Assembly (NCBI RefSeq): GCF_014529625.1
Contig: NZ_CP076039.1
Coordinates: 2,480,001-2,544,000 of the forward strand
Length of the DNA: 64,000 nucleotides
Source: Candidatus Pelagisphaera phototrophica
GTDB lineage: Bacteria > Verrucomicrobiota > Verrucomicrobiia > Opitutales > Opitutaceae
Reading direction: 5' to 3'
The position numbers and the translations under genes are program-made. Within the stretch, counting starts at the first letter, position 1. Each line of letters begins with the position of its first letter. Positions 17,636-26,465 of the stretch are shown one piece after another. Under the pieces are notes generated by a model. It searched no databases, had not been told where the DNA came from, and saw only the letters and a list, made by a program, of their open reading frames with translations.

Positions 17636-17650
17636 CTGACGTCTATTCAT
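17501..17650 (-). pseudogene. Possible Tat-signal N-terminal remnant
   Basis: The minus strand begins with MNRRQALSIMAAGTGTGLL, which has the twin-Arg, hydrophobic, Ala/Gly pattern of a Tat signal peptide seen on many PVC exported oxidoreductases and sulfatases. The frame then passes antisense through the esterase remnant and stops. It may be the 5' stump of a lost minus-strand gene. Weak evidence: a signal peptide alone. Confidence 0.3.
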
Positions 17651-17797
17651 TAATTGTGTATTTCGGGGTTTGAGGGAATTGATTATGTTTGGTAAAGGGC
17701 TATTCGTTCGGTAGAGCAACACCCTTCAGACATGCCGCACCAGTCGCATAGACCATCCAAAAGCGAAAGAGTGGGACGCTCTCGTCCTAGCTTCATT

Positions 17798-19345
17798 TCA
17801 ATTATAATTTGGCTTCGCCAATCGATCCCATGTATGCGTGTCTAAATACTTGGCTTGGGTTTTTCTCAATTGGGTGGTCATCTCTTTGATGATCCCTCCC
17901 ATGGCAGGATCATCATAACGATTTTTGAGCTCATTGGGATCAGTCTGTAGATCAAAGAACTCCCAGTACTCCTGTTCGCTGTAGTACTCGATCAGTTTGT
18001 ACCGGTCGTTACGAATGCCTCGGTGCGGGCCGATCCGATGAGCGGTAAAGAAATTAAAAGAGGGGTCACTCAGATCCGCTTGCGTAAAATCTTTCAAAGT
18101 CCAAGAGTTTTCGTAGTAGGAATAGTAAATATGTTCGCGCCACTCGACTTCTTCCCCTGTGATGAGCGGTTTAACGCTCTCGCCTTGCATGACATCCGGT
18201 ATCTGAATACCCGCGAAATCAAGAAGCGTCGGAGCCACATCCACATTCATAATCATACTTTCCTCCACTTGGCCTGCCTCAATTTCCCTAGGGAAGCGAG
18301 CAAGTAACGGAATCCGCAGTGAGGGCTCGTACATGAACCGCTTGTCATACCAACCGTGCTCACCCAAATAAAAACCGTTGTCCGTCGTGTAAACGACGAG
18401 GGTATTCTCAGCCAGATTGTGATCGTCCAGGAAGTCTAGAATCTGGCCCAGGCCTTCGTCGATGCTTTGGATGGACCGATAATGGTCCTTAACAAATCGT
18501 TGGTAGATCCAATCCTTTTTTTGCCTCTCCGACATTCCATCGAGTGCGTCTCCATAGTCTTTCGCCAGGCTTTGCTCGAATTTCATGTCCACCGCTTTTC
18601 CCGCAATTGGACGGGTCGCGTAGTCATCATCGAACGTTTCCGGATAAGGAAAGTCTTGGTCACTATAGAGATCCTCGTGGTGCGGCGCAGGCGTGAAGGG
18701 CCGGTGAGGCCCCTTGTGCTGGTAGACCAGACAAAAAGGCTTTTCGGGATCCACCCCACCAAGGTATTTTAAAGCGAGATCCGTAACAATGTCCGTAACG
18801 TAGCCCTTAAACGACTTCCGTGCTCCGTCCTCGATCATCTCCGGATCGAAATACAGTCCCTGCCCCGGCAAAATGCAGGAGTAGTCAAAACCGCGCGGGT
18901 CGTGAGGCAAATGCCACTTTCCCACAATTGCAGTCTGGTAGCCCGACTGCCGCAAGAGCTGAGGAAAGGTCGGTAGCTCAGCATTCAGACGTTCGATGCG
19001 GTCCTTCGATTCCGAATTGCCAAGAATGCCGTTAACATTGGAAAGCGTACCCGTAAGAATCGTGGCACGAGCCGGCGCGCAGAGTGAATTCGTGCAAAAG
19101 GCGTTCTTGAACCACACCCCTTCCCGTCCAAGCCGATCTAAATTCGGTGTGTTGATGAGAGGGTTGCCAGTAATGCTCATCTGATGATGCGTATGGTCGT
19201 CAGTCATCACAAAAATGATATTTGGACGACTGGAATCAGGACGATCGCGATCAGGCACTAAACTACAGGAAGCACCCCCTAACAATAGCAACAAGAAACC
19301 AAGCAAGAAACAAATGAGAGTTTTCAATCGGAAAGGGGGTATCAT
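17798..19345 (-). CDS. Exported S1-family sulfatase (lipoprotein)
   Basis: Sulfatase of 515 aa with a lipoprotein-type N-terminus (GFLLLLLGGASC, Cys near residue 27). The metal-binding start is NIIFVMTDDHTHHQ, and the formylglycine motif is SLCAPARATILTG (C-x-P/A-x-R, so Cys-type, needing an FGE-like maturase not in the window). Later motifs are GKWHLPHDPRGFD, HKGPHRPFTP, YTTDNGFYLGEHGWYDK, MYEPSLRIPL and the C-terminal FDLQTDPNELKN. Layout fits the N-acetylglucosamine-6-sulfatase/heparan-type branch. It would act on sulfated polysaccharide or oligosaccharide outside the cytoplasm. No glycosidase partners are adjacent. Confidence 0.92.
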   Translation of the reverse strand: MIPPFRLKTLICFLLGFLLLLLGGASCSLVPDRDRPDSSRPNIIFVMTDDHTHHQMSITGNPLINTPNLDRLGREGVWFKNAFCTNSLCAPARATILTGTLSNVNGILGNSESKDRIERLNAELPTFPQLLRQSGYQTAIVGKWHLPHDPRGFDYSCILPGQGLYFDPEMIEDGARKSFKGYVTDIVTDLALKYLGGVDPEKPFCLVYQHKGPHRPFTPAPHHEDLYSDQDFPYPETFDDDYATRPIAGKAVDMKFEQSLAKDYGDALDGMSERQKKDWIYQRFVKDHYRSIQSIDEGLGQILDFLDDHNLAENTLVVYTTDNGFYLGEHGWYDKRFMYEPSLRIPLLARFPREIEAGQVEESMIMNVDVAPTLLDFAGIQIPDVMQGESVKPLITGEEVEWREHIYYSYYENSWTLKDFTQADLSDPSFNFFTAHRIGPHRGIRNDRYKLIEYYSEQEYWEFFDLQTDPNELKNRYDDPAMGGIIKEMTTQLRKTQAKYLDTHTWDRLAKPNYN

Positions 19346-19617
19346 GACTTGAGAGACTAGAGATCGGAAAGAGATCGGAGCGAGTCAATATTCTCAATTG
19401 ATTCATCAATGAGAACAAAATTGGTTTCCGAGTTAGGGAGGACTGAGCCAGTCCTCCTATTCCTCAATGCAAAATGCCCCATCCTGCTTATTATTGCAGA
19501 TTCTCGCAACGTCGCAGACTTTCTTAAACGTTACTTCAAAAACAGCCATGAGAATCAACGCCCTCACTTTTATAAACGATAACCCTCAAAAGACGATTCA
19601 AAGACCTCCTCGGTCGT

Positions 19618-19650
19618 AAAAAAAGTCCCAACCGCTAACCGATTGGGACT
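19618..19650 (-). terminator. Rho-independent terminator of the RNA-binding protein gene
   Basis: The inverted repeat AGTCCCAA (19624-19631) and TTGGGACT (19643-19650) is followed, in the minus direction, by a run of seven T. It lies 25 bp past the stop of the RRM gene. The rest of the 19346-19674 gap shows no gene. Confidence 0.85.
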
Positions 19651-19674
19651 CTAGAAATTCTTGATTTTATGAAT

Positions 19675-20007
19675 TTAGCGTCTGCCGCGGAAACCTCCGC
19701 CACCGCGATTTCCGCCGCCGCCACCATAGCCACGGCCTCCGCCACCTCCGCCGCCTTCGCGCGGCGCTCTTGGTGTGGCTTCACGAACATTCAGTTCGCG
19801 GCCCGCGATATCGCGACCTGCCAGTCCTTCAATGGCCGCGTTTGCTTCGTCCGCATTGTCCATTGTTACAAAAGCGAATCCACGTGAGCGGCCTGTATCG
19901 CGGTCCGTGATTAGCTTAACCTGAGCAACGGCTCCATATTCTTCAAAAGCGTCCTGCAGATCGCCTTCACTCGCATCAAACGAGATGTTTCCAACGTATA
20001 TTTCCAT
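19675..20007 (-). CDS. Single-RRM RNA-binding protein with Gly-rich tail
   Basis: RNA-binding protein of 110 aa. Residues 1-80 form one RRM with RNP2 (IYVGNI) and RNP1 (RGFAFVTM); residues 88-110 are a Gly/Arg-rich tail. Such proteins occur in cyanobacteria and PVC bacteria and are often cold-induced RNA chaperones. A consensus promoter lies only nine bases before the ATG, so the transcript may be leaderless, and a strong terminator follows: a monocistronic unit. Confident family call; targets unknown. Confidence 0.95.
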   Translation of the reverse strand: MEIYVGNISFDASEGDLQDAFEEYGAVAQVKLITDRDTGRSRGFAFVTMDNADEANAAIEGLAGRDIAGRELNVREATPRAPREGGGGGGGRGYGGGGGNRGGGGFRGRR

Positions 20008-20016
20008 GATATTGAT

Positions 20017-20045
20017 ATTATAGCTAAAGCATCAGTCAGTTTCAA
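20017..20045 (-). promoter_or_regulatory. Near-consensus sigma70 promoter of the RRM gene
   Basis: Read on the minus strand: TTGAAA (20045-20040), a 17-bp spacer, and TATAAT (20022-20017). The ATG begins nine bases after the -10 box, leaving room for at most about three untranslated bases. Confidence 0.7.
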
Positions 20046-20248
20046 AAAAGGTAGACTCAAACAGCGACGCTTAAAACCGGAATACACCTCGGGCCTCCGC
20101 GAAACGCGAAGACAAATACTAAGCTTTATGCACAAAGCGGTATTTTTAGACTTTGGCGATCACAAAATTCGAGAGAACAGCATCAACAATCAGGCTCAGG
20201 GCACAGGCGGCTTGATCTAAAAGTCTAATCCTGTTCCATTCTAACGCA

Positions 20249-20737
20249 ATGATTCGCACTGAAACGCGGCTTCAATACGCTAATGGCTACCTAGATCTAG
20301 GCATGACCAAAGAGGCTGCCCAAGAGCTCGACTCGATCGAAGACAAGGAGAATTTTCTTAACGAATACCTATCCTCGCATATCCGTCTCCATTTGGGCAC
20401 GAGAAAATGGAAACGCATGGAGCAAGCTTCCAAGCGCCTTGCAGAACTTGAACCCAAGAACCCATATGGCTGGGTCAACTGGGCCTACGCCCTGCGCGAG
20501 CGAAATCAGATCAAAGAAGCGATGAGCGTGGCAGAGACAGGTCTCGAGTTTGTACCGGAGGAAGCCGTTCTTTGGTTCAACTTTGCTTGCTACTCCTCAC
20601 TGCTCGGGGAAGTCGAAGACGCGTCTCAACGTCTAGACGAAGCCGTCCGGCTTGACAAAGCATTTGAGGCGGAAGCGGTTGATGACGCCGACCTAGACAA
20701 CTTATGGCAGTGGATACGGAGCAAGGAGAACGCCTAA
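20249..20737 (+). CDS. TPR-repeat protein
   Basis: Protein of 162 aa built of tetratricopeptide-like helical pairs: ANGYLDLGMTKEAAQELDSI (about 11-30), LAELEPKNPYGWVNWAYALR (about 68-87), AETGLEFVPEEAVLWFNFAC and LLGEVEDASQRLDEAVRLD. No signal peptide, so a cytoplasmic scaffold or interaction protein. It is one of many small uncharacterised TPR proteins of PVC bacteria. It is divergent from the RRM gene across a 241-bp gap. Confidence 0.75.
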   Translation: MIRTETRLQYANGYLDLGMTKEAAQELDSIEDKENFLNEYLSSHIRLHLGTRKWKRMEQASKRLAELEPKNPYGWVNWAYALRERNQIKEAMSVAETGLEFVPEEAVLWFNFACYSSLLGEVEDASQRLDEAVRLDKAFEAEAVDDADLDNLWQWIRSKENA

Positions 20738-20817
20738 CTTCGAATTTACAAACCGGAAAAAGCGCCTGTGGGAAACATGCTCTTAGTGAAGATAGATTTT
20801 TCTGTGACGGTATTTAG

Positions 20818-20999
20818 TTAAGGCTGAACCGGGCACTTGAAGTCGGCTTCGGGAGCTCGAGTCAAAGAGATGTTTGCCCCGTAATAGGCCGCATCCACGT
20901 CCTCGGCTGAGTTAAGGAGATAGGGGACGTTGACCCACTTAACTAGATGAACGGCTCATTTTCCTCCACGGTACTCTTTGTCGCCAGGCACTAAGTAAA
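20818..20999 (-). pseudogene. C-terminal remnant of an unknown protein
   Basis: The minus strand reads VYLVPGDKEYRGGK, a TGA, then AVHLVKWVNVPYLLNSAEDV, DAAYYGANISLTRAPEADF and a TAA stop. The amino-acid pattern is clearly protein-like but no start or upstream part remains. I do not recognise the family. Just beyond it, AAAGCTGT/ACAGCTTT forms a small inverted repeat near 21006-21028. It occupies the gap between the TPR and DUF5069 genes, which otherwise holds no gene. Confidence 0.35.
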
Positions 21000-21089
21000 C
21001 TAAATGAAAAGCTGTCGTAAACAGCTTTCAAATAGCAACCTGCTAGACTGAATTGCTATCAAACTACCCGCCATTTGAGACGTTAGCGG

Positions 21090-21113
21090 AGCCCCGAGTG
21101 CAAACTCGGGGCT
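21090..21113. repeat. Strong GC-rich hairpin
   Basis: AGCCCCGAG (21090-21098) pairs perfectly with CTCGGGGCT (21105-21113) around a 6-base loop. There is no T-tract on either side, so it is not a classical terminator. It lies 60 bp past the end of the DUF5069 gene and may stabilise or end its mRNA. Confidence 0.5.
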
Positions 21114-21173
21114 TCCATGTTTGAACTCCGCGGATACCGTTGTATCCCCGAAAAACTTTTGTCACTCCAGCTA

Positions 21174-21614
21174 CTAAGTACCTTCTTGAGAATCCCGACC
21201 CTCGTCCGCTTCGAAATAATCGAAGAAAGTCTGAATGTCGTCCCTGTGTGACAGGCCGCTCTCAGCCTTGAACTTCTCGAGAAGCTCGGTGACCGCCGAG
21301 TCGGATTCGTGGCAGCCTCGCTTGGTCATGAAATCATTCCAGATGAGAATATCCACATCGTTTAGCGGGCGACCGTTTTCCAAACACCACTGAGCCAGCT
21401 CTTCGTCTGTCAGCCCCTCGTTAACGAGCGATAGTACTTCCTCGTAGCCGATACGCAAATAAGCGCAAGTCCGGCCGTCCATACCCTTGCCTCGTAGCTC
21501 GTGATAGTCTTCGGACAGTTCTCCCGCCAGATGCAAACGCATTTTATCGAACATACGAGGGAGGTAGACCAACCCACCGGCTTTTAAGTAAGGACTGTTT
21601 GGATAACGCTTCAT
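21174..21614 (-). CDS. DUF5069 domain protein
   Basis: Protein of 146 aa with the DUF5069 pattern: GGLVYLPRMFDKMRLHLAGE near residues 13-32, a central YLRIGYEEVLSLVNEGLTDE, and ELAQWCLENGRPL. The C-terminal helix-rich part (NDFMTKRGCHES and following) is typical of the longer PVC versions. No signal or membrane segment. The function of the domain is unknown. Monocistronic on the minus strand. Confidence 0.8.
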   Translation of the reverse strand: MKRYPNSPYLKAGGLVYLPRMFDKMRLHLAGELSEDYHELRGKGMDGRTCAYLRIGYEEVLSLVNEGLTDEELAQWCLENGRPLNDVDILIWNDFMTKRGCHESDSAVTELLEKFKAESGLSHRDDIQTFFDYFEADEGRDSQEGT

Positions 21615-21870
21615 TATTTTTGATTTTGTTTATAAACTGAATTTGAGTAGCGGTGATTTAGGGGCGTCAATCGGGGGAAAGTTTGGTAGTTTAGTTTTGT
21701 GAGAGAGTCCAATACGAATAGAAAAAAGCTACATTGGAAAGGCTGACTATCCTCAGTCAGTTGCGGTGGGTCGTCTTATTTCGGCTGCTTAGGGCTTCGG
21801 CCGTTAGCTCAGTAAAGCGGATAAGCAGACCTACCTTTGGGATTGTCGCATACTCAGAAAAAGACGGCAT

Positions 21871-22278
21871 CTACACAAACACGATTACGCTCCACAAACC
21901 AGTGCGTGGCCAATTGGCACAAACCAGCTGCCGTACCAATTTCGACTCGTTCCCCCTGCTTTGTAGCTTGTCGTGAATGGGGACTACAATGCGAAAGGTA
22001 GCGATCCAGGTCAGAACGACGAGGCCCAGATAGTGGGGTTCGGCACCTGTCCAATGCCGCACCATGAACGCATTCCAAACAGCAAAGCCCAGTTGCCCAA
22101 TCATTAGAGGCCCGACGAGATAACCCATCAACTTCAGATACCGGGAGTGCCAAGTAACAAACCGGCTCTTTTCGATGCGACGAAACCCTGGATAGACAGC
22201 TAACTGGACGAGCCAGATCACCACAACCATAGCCCAATCGATGACCGTATTAACTAGATCCATACTCACCGTCGACAA
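21871..22278 (-). CDS. Conserved hypothetical four-helix membrane protein
   Basis: Membrane protein of 135 aa (an internal start at MDLVNTV, 22263, is equally possible). Four hydrophobic segments are visible: VIDWAMVVVIWLVQLAVYPG, YLVGPLMIGQLGFAVWNAF, YLGLVVLTWIATFRIVVP and a terminal LWSVIVFV. The polar motif FVTWHSRYLKLMG between helices 1 and 2 and the NWPRTGLW near the end are conserved features of a widespread unnamed family. It ends 13 bp before the SDR gene region, on the same strand, so it may be co-transcribed with it. Confidence 0.7.
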   Translation of the reverse strand: MSTVSMDLVNTVIDWAMVVVIWLVQLAVYPGFRRIEKSRFVTWHSRYLKLMGYLVGPLMIGQLGFAVWNAFMVRHWTGAEPHYLGLVVLTWIATFRIVVPIHDKLQSRGNESKLVRQLVCANWPRTGLWSVIVFV

Positions 22279-22291
22279 TCGACTTTAGCTT

Positions 22292-23020
22292 TCAAACCCG
22301 CAGACTAGACAGCCCCCCATCTACTCCAATAGTCTGACCCGTGATCCAGCTTTGATCTGAACTGAGCAACCAAGTAATCGCGCTAGCAACTTCGAACGCT
22401 TCGCCTATACGGCCCAACGGATGCATTTTTTCTGACATTTCCAAACTGGACGGGTTTCCTGTTATACGTTCGGACAAAGGAGTCCGCACTAATCCCGGAG
22501 CGACGCAGTTGACCCTTATCTGCCGCTTGGCATAGGTGGCTGCTGCCGATCTTGCGAGTCCTTCCACCCCGGCCTTGGCCGCGGAAATGGCTTCGTGATT
22601 CGCCAACCCGTGCTGGGCCGCCGCTGTGGAGACTAGGACAATCGAACCTCCGGTCTTAGACAGGGTCTTTGACCCGGCACGTACGGTCGCAAACGCTGAA
22701 GAAAGATTCTTCGAGATGACGGCATCGAATTCCTCCTTCCGAGTGAGGTGAGCGGGCTTGAGCAGAATCGAGCCAACGCACAAGGCCACCCCGGTCAAGG
22801 GAAACTCCTCTGCTTTCAGATCTCCAAAAAGTGCATCCACACTCTCCCAGTCCTCCGCGTCCACGGAACGATACTCAACCCCGTCAACTTTCAATCCTGT
22901 GGCAATTGCGCCAATGTCTCGGACTGCTCCTACGACTTGATTGCCTCCCTTGAGCAGCAAATCGCAAGTTGCCTTCCCAATTCCCCCACTCGCTCCAATG
23001 ATTACGTATCCTTTTTTCAT
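22292..23020 (-). CDS. SDR-family protein lacking the catalytic Tyr
   Basis: Short-chain dehydrogenase fold, 242 aa: GASGGIGKATCDLLL coenzyme loop, VSTAAAQHG at the Ser position, and ANHEAISAAKAGVEG where classical members have YxxxK. Here the Tyr position holds Ile (I-S-A-A-K), with Lys kept. C-terminal VNCVAPGLVRTPLSERI and TGQTIGVDGGLSSLRV are normal. Some SDR subgroups share this substitution, so it is probably a divergent subfamily and not a mutation. Its chemistry may be altered or lost. Upstream of the membrane protein gene in a likely two-gene unit. Confidence 0.82.
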   Translation of the reverse strand: MKKGYVIIGASGGIGKATCDLLLKGGNQVVGAVRDIGAIATGLKVDGVEYRSVDAEDWESVDALFGDLKAEEFPLTGVALCVGSILLKPAHLTRKEEFDAVISKNLSSAFATVRAGSKTLSKTGGSIVLVSTAAAQHGLANHEAISAAKAGVEGLARSAAATYAKRQIRVNCVAPGLVRTPLSERITGNPSSLEMSEKMHPLGRIGEAFEVASAITWLLSSDQSWITGQTIGVDGGLSSLRV

Positions 23021-23163
23021 GACAAAATCTATTTCTTGATTGATTCTTCTATCAGCATCTCCATGACCACTTTCACTTTTGATCTAACTTTACTTTTCTG
23101 TCCCTAATTCAAGCGCTGGGCATTTGGACCACCGCTTTAGAATCTTTTTTCAGAGCCGCCATT

Positions 23164-24168
23164 TTACCGCTTCCCTGGCTCCTGTGTAGTAGGTATGCAG
23201 TTAACACTCAGACTTGAGATAATCGACTCCGCCACTCGTTCTCCAGAAAGAAACGCACCTTCGATCCTCGGAGCGTTATAGCCATCTCCCGAATGCCAGA
23301 TAAAATTCGACTCATCCTCATTAAAGAAGCATTCCAAAGCATGGTCTTTTCGCTTGGCGAAGCGCCACTTTTGCACTGACATCCCCTCCACATCGAGGTT
23401 GCCCGAAATAGGCAAAGCATCCGTAAGTCGTTTGAAAACAGTATCTGGGGAGGCTCCAAAATTTTCTTCCGCAAATTCGGGGCCCGACTGAATTACTATT
23501 CCCGGAAGATCTGTGATGCCTTTGACCGAGGTTTCCGTGATCGTCGCAATTGGTTCCGCTGCCTCAGATTGAATGATGCCCGACTCGGAGAGTCCCAATT
23601 CAGAGCCAAGAAGCAACATCAGACTAATGCACTTTTCGTATTCAATCACACTCAATGTATTTAAAAAATCGACACAACAATCAACTTCACTCGTCTCTAG
23701 TAGGTCAATCGCCTGGGGAGCAGGATTGGTGAGGAGCAGTCGATTTCCTTCAAGAGCTCCCTGATTCGACCGCACCGACCAAACCCCGTCAGCAAACCCA
23801 ACCCACTCAACTTTCTGGTCACGCCTCACATCGAGCCCTACCGAAAGCTCCTTTGCCAAGCGGTTCATACCGCCCACGCCACAGAAGCGTTCGTGTCCCG
23901 GTTTCCCAAACCAGGGTCGAGCGATACCCGCTTCAACCCAGTTTTGAACCTCCGCACTGAAGAGCTTCCCCCGCGCTGTAAAAAACTGAGCCCCGTGGTC
24001 GAATGATTGACCATCGATGCGTCGCGTCGCAAAGCGACCTCCCAATCCTCGACCTTTGTCCAAAAGACAGACCGAAAATCCGGCTGCAACCATTTTCCGC
24101 GCTGCCGTTATACCAGCGATACCCGCACCTAAAACCAAACAATCAAATCTTTCCATGGTACCGAACAA
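23164..24168 (-). CDS. FAD-dependent amine oxidase/renalase-like oxidoreductase
   Basis: Flavoprotein of 334 aa with an N-terminal Rossmann motif (VLGAGIAGITAARKMVAAG), then LLDKGRGLGGRFATRR and SFDHGAQFFTARG, which mark the renalase-like group of NAD(P)/FAD amine oxidases. The C-terminal FAD-closing region is GDGYNAPRIEGAFLSGERVA. The start at 24168 gives MFGTMERFD; a Met four residues on is also possible. Bacterial renalase-like enzymes oxidise isomers of NAD(P)H; exact substrate here unknown. Single gene. Confidence 0.85.
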   Translation of the reverse strand: MFGTMERFDCLVLGAGIAGITAARKMVAAGFSVCLLDKGRGLGGRFATRRIDGQSFDHGAQFFTARGKLFSAEVQNWVEAGIARPWFGKPGHERFCGVGGMNRLAKELSVGLDVRRDQKVEWVGFADGVWSVRSNQGALEGNRLLLTNPAPQAIDLLETSEVDCCVDFLNTLSVIEYEKCISLMLLLGSELGLSESGIIQSEAAEPIATITETSVKGITDLPGIVIQSGPEFAEENFGASPDTVFKRLTDALPISGNLDVEGMSVQKWRFAKRKDHALECFFNEDESNFIWHSGDGYNAPRIEGAFLSGERVAESIISSLSVNCIPTTQEPGKR

Positions 24169-24411
24169 TCACAATGATCAAAAGCGACTCGAATAAAGAC
24201 AATATTTGAACCGTTATTGAGCGCTTATTAAGTCGTTCAAATACTACTCAAGCTACTTCGCGCGACCAAGTTTCTCATTGCAAAAAAGCAGATCAAATCC
24301 CTCAATTTTGTAAAATTAAGTCTGAGATGATATCATAATCAAATGGGTCGACCTGCTAACTATCAAATAAACTCCAAGCAGTTAAAATCGTTTATCAGAA
24401 AACCCATCTAA

Positions 24412-25038
24412 ATGCCTCTAGAAGCTTTTTTTCCAGCCCACGATGCCAACCCACCTCCTACGGCTATCATCTCCTTTCTTGAAGAAGCCGACAGTCGCTG
24501 CGATGCGTTTTTCGATTCAGGAGTACGCAAAAAGATCCCCCGCTTTATTCCCGCGGACTACAACCGGATCTTCCAAGCAATCAATGCGGTAAAATCGTCC
24601 GATGCACTTCTAGGAAATCGCTTTTGTGAGTGGGGCAGCGGTTTGGGAACCGCGACCTGCCTCGCATCACTCATGGGCCTCAACGCTATGGGGATCGAGA
24701 TCGAACCCGAACTCGTCCCGCGTGCGCGAGAATTAGCGAATGTATTCAGTTTACCTGCCTCTTTTCTGCAAACAAGTTTTCTGATTGAGGGGTACGACTT
24801 CCTCCCTACTCAGGGAGGGTTTGAATTACTCCGGCCAAGCGGAAACCCCGTTCTGGGAGTGAGCTACCCCGGTTCCGATTGGGAGTTGGAAGAAATAGAT
24901 CTCTTCTACGTCTATCCCTGGCCCGAAGAGCAGGAGGCTACATTGAAATATTTCGAATGCGTTGCCTCTGAAGGAGCAATTATTATCGCTTACCTCGGGG
25001 AGGGCGAACCCTCCATCTACCGGAAGATTCTCGACTAA
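24412..25038 (+). CDS. Class I SAM-dependent methyltransferase-like protein
   Basis: Protein of 208 aa with a SAM-binding core: CEWGSGLGTATCLASLMGL (residues about 70-90), then AMGIEIEPELVPRARELA, and VYPWPEEQEATLKYFECVAS. The motif after strand 4 (DLFYVYPWP) replaces the usual DPP/Y of nucleic-acid methyltransferases, so a small-molecule or protein substrate is more likely. The N-terminal 60 residues are family-specific. Single gene; no informative neighbour. Confidence 0.75.
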   Translation: MPLEAFFPAHDANPPPTAIISFLEEADSRCDAFFDSGVRKKIPRFIPADYNRIFQAINAVKSSDALLGNRFCEWGSGLGTATCLASLMGLNAMGIEIEPELVPRARELANVFSLPASFLQTSFLIEGYDFLPTQGGFELLRPSGNPVLGVSYPGSDWELEEIDLFYVYPWPEEQEATLKYFECVASEGAIIIAYLGEGEPSIYRKILD

Positions 25039-25306
25039 AAGTATTCCGTTTCACCCAAAAACCATTTGCGGACTTTTCCCCTTCGCGACTCAACAACGAA
25101 CGCTTTTATTGAGAGTTGTGCCCAAATAATATTGACGTCACTCTCCTCTCCTTTTGCCTTGCAAGTTTCCTCAACAAAGGCCCTAAGACCCAGAGGGCGC
25201 AATAAAGGCGTCAGCCTTTATCTGATTGAGGATTGATTCCCTTTTACACGTAACCATTTGCGTGTGGAAAACTGCAGGGCTCCCTGTCCCGATCGTCTAC
25301 TCCAAT

Positions 25307-26374
25307 ATGAAGATCTCTAATACGTTTCAAAAAAAAATGTATCGTAATTCCGTATTCGGAACATTGTTTTTATTCCCTTCATCCATTGCGCAGCTGCAGA
25401 AGACCCCCTTCCCGACCACCTTGTTGAGTTAGCTTGGGCCTATGCTATTACAATTGAGCCCCCACCTCCGCTTCCAGAAGACGAAGTCAAGCACAGTCTT
25501 CCAGACACTCCTTTGACATTCACACGGGATGAGATTGTCGGGCGTAAAGACGGAGTCAGCTTTCAAACCGCCCCCGCCAACTGGTACTCTGGGGATCATC
25601 CAGAAATGCCGGAAATCTACGCCAAGGGAGATCCCGAACGAAATATCATTGCCTGCGCCCTTTGCCACTATCCAAAGGGAAAGGCGTAAAACGCGCCCCC
25701 CGGCCGGTCAGTCTGAAGGCTACCTCATTAAGCAATTATTGGATTTCCAGAAGGACCTAGGAATATGGGCGGATCCACGCAAGTCGAATTACGAGTTGGT
25801 GATCGAAACGGCCAAAGGGATGACGGAGCAAGAGATCATCGAAGTCTCCGCCTACTTGGAATCCATGAAATGGACCCAATGGATTGACGTGATCGAGACA
25901 AACACCGTACCCAAGACCTATCTCCGTGGAGGGCTTTACATTCCGATTGAAGGACCGGATGCCGGCACCGAGCCCATTGGAAAGCGTATAATCGAATCGC
26001 CGGTCGATTCCTATAAAACCGAATTTCTCAGAGATCCTCGGTCCAGCTTCGTTGCCCACGTTCCCGAGGGCTCGATCGAGAAAGGCGCCCAGTTGGTTCT
26101 CACAGGAAAAAATGGGAAAACGATCTAATGCGCCATCTGCCACGGACCGGATCTCAATGGGATCGGCGTGATTCCGGGCCTCGCATCCCGTTCTCCGAGC
26201 TACATGGCGCGTCAGCTAAACGATATTAAACAAGGTACGCGCAAAGGTGAAATGGCTAAGCTCATGATTCCCGTTGTTGAAAACCTGACATCGGAGGATA
26301 TTCTCAATATCGTTGCGTACACCGCCTCCTTGCCGGCACCCGAATTCAAAACCAACCAATACGGCAAAAACTGA
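25307..26374 (+). pseudogene. Exported di-heme cytochrome c with frameshifts and stops
   Basis: Remains of a secreted cytochrome c with two c-type heme sites. A leader (YRNSVFGTLFLFPSSIA) needs a frameshift near 25390 to join EDPLPDHLVELAWAY. The first heme motif is CALCH, followed by TAA at 25687 and a one-base shift at a run of six C (25696-25701). The frame then runs through GQSEGYLIKQLLDFQKDLG and NYELVIETAKGMTEQEI to TAA at 26126, immediately before the second motif CAICHG. It ends with YMARQLNDIKQGTRKGEMAK and LNIVAYTASLP. Four lesions make it a clear pseudogene. It would have been a periplasmic electron carrier of the c4/c553 kind. Confidence 0.8.
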
Positions 26375-26465
26375 AGCGTCCCCCGTCCTAAGATAGAGTT
26401 GTTTTTGAAGCACAATAGTTGCACCGATAGCGGAACCAAAGGACTCTTCTTGGTGTTACACTTAC

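Noticed and set aside
21090-21113. GC-rich hairpin as a Rho-independent terminator
   Set aside because: There is no T-tract on either strand, so it is listed only as an inverted repeat.
5790-26374. Reassigned TAG/TAA codons (an alternative genetic code) to explain in-frame stops
   Set aside because: Intact genes in the window end normally at TAG and TAA (for example the DUF2165, DapF and ThrS genes), and several broken loci also have frameshifts or deletions.
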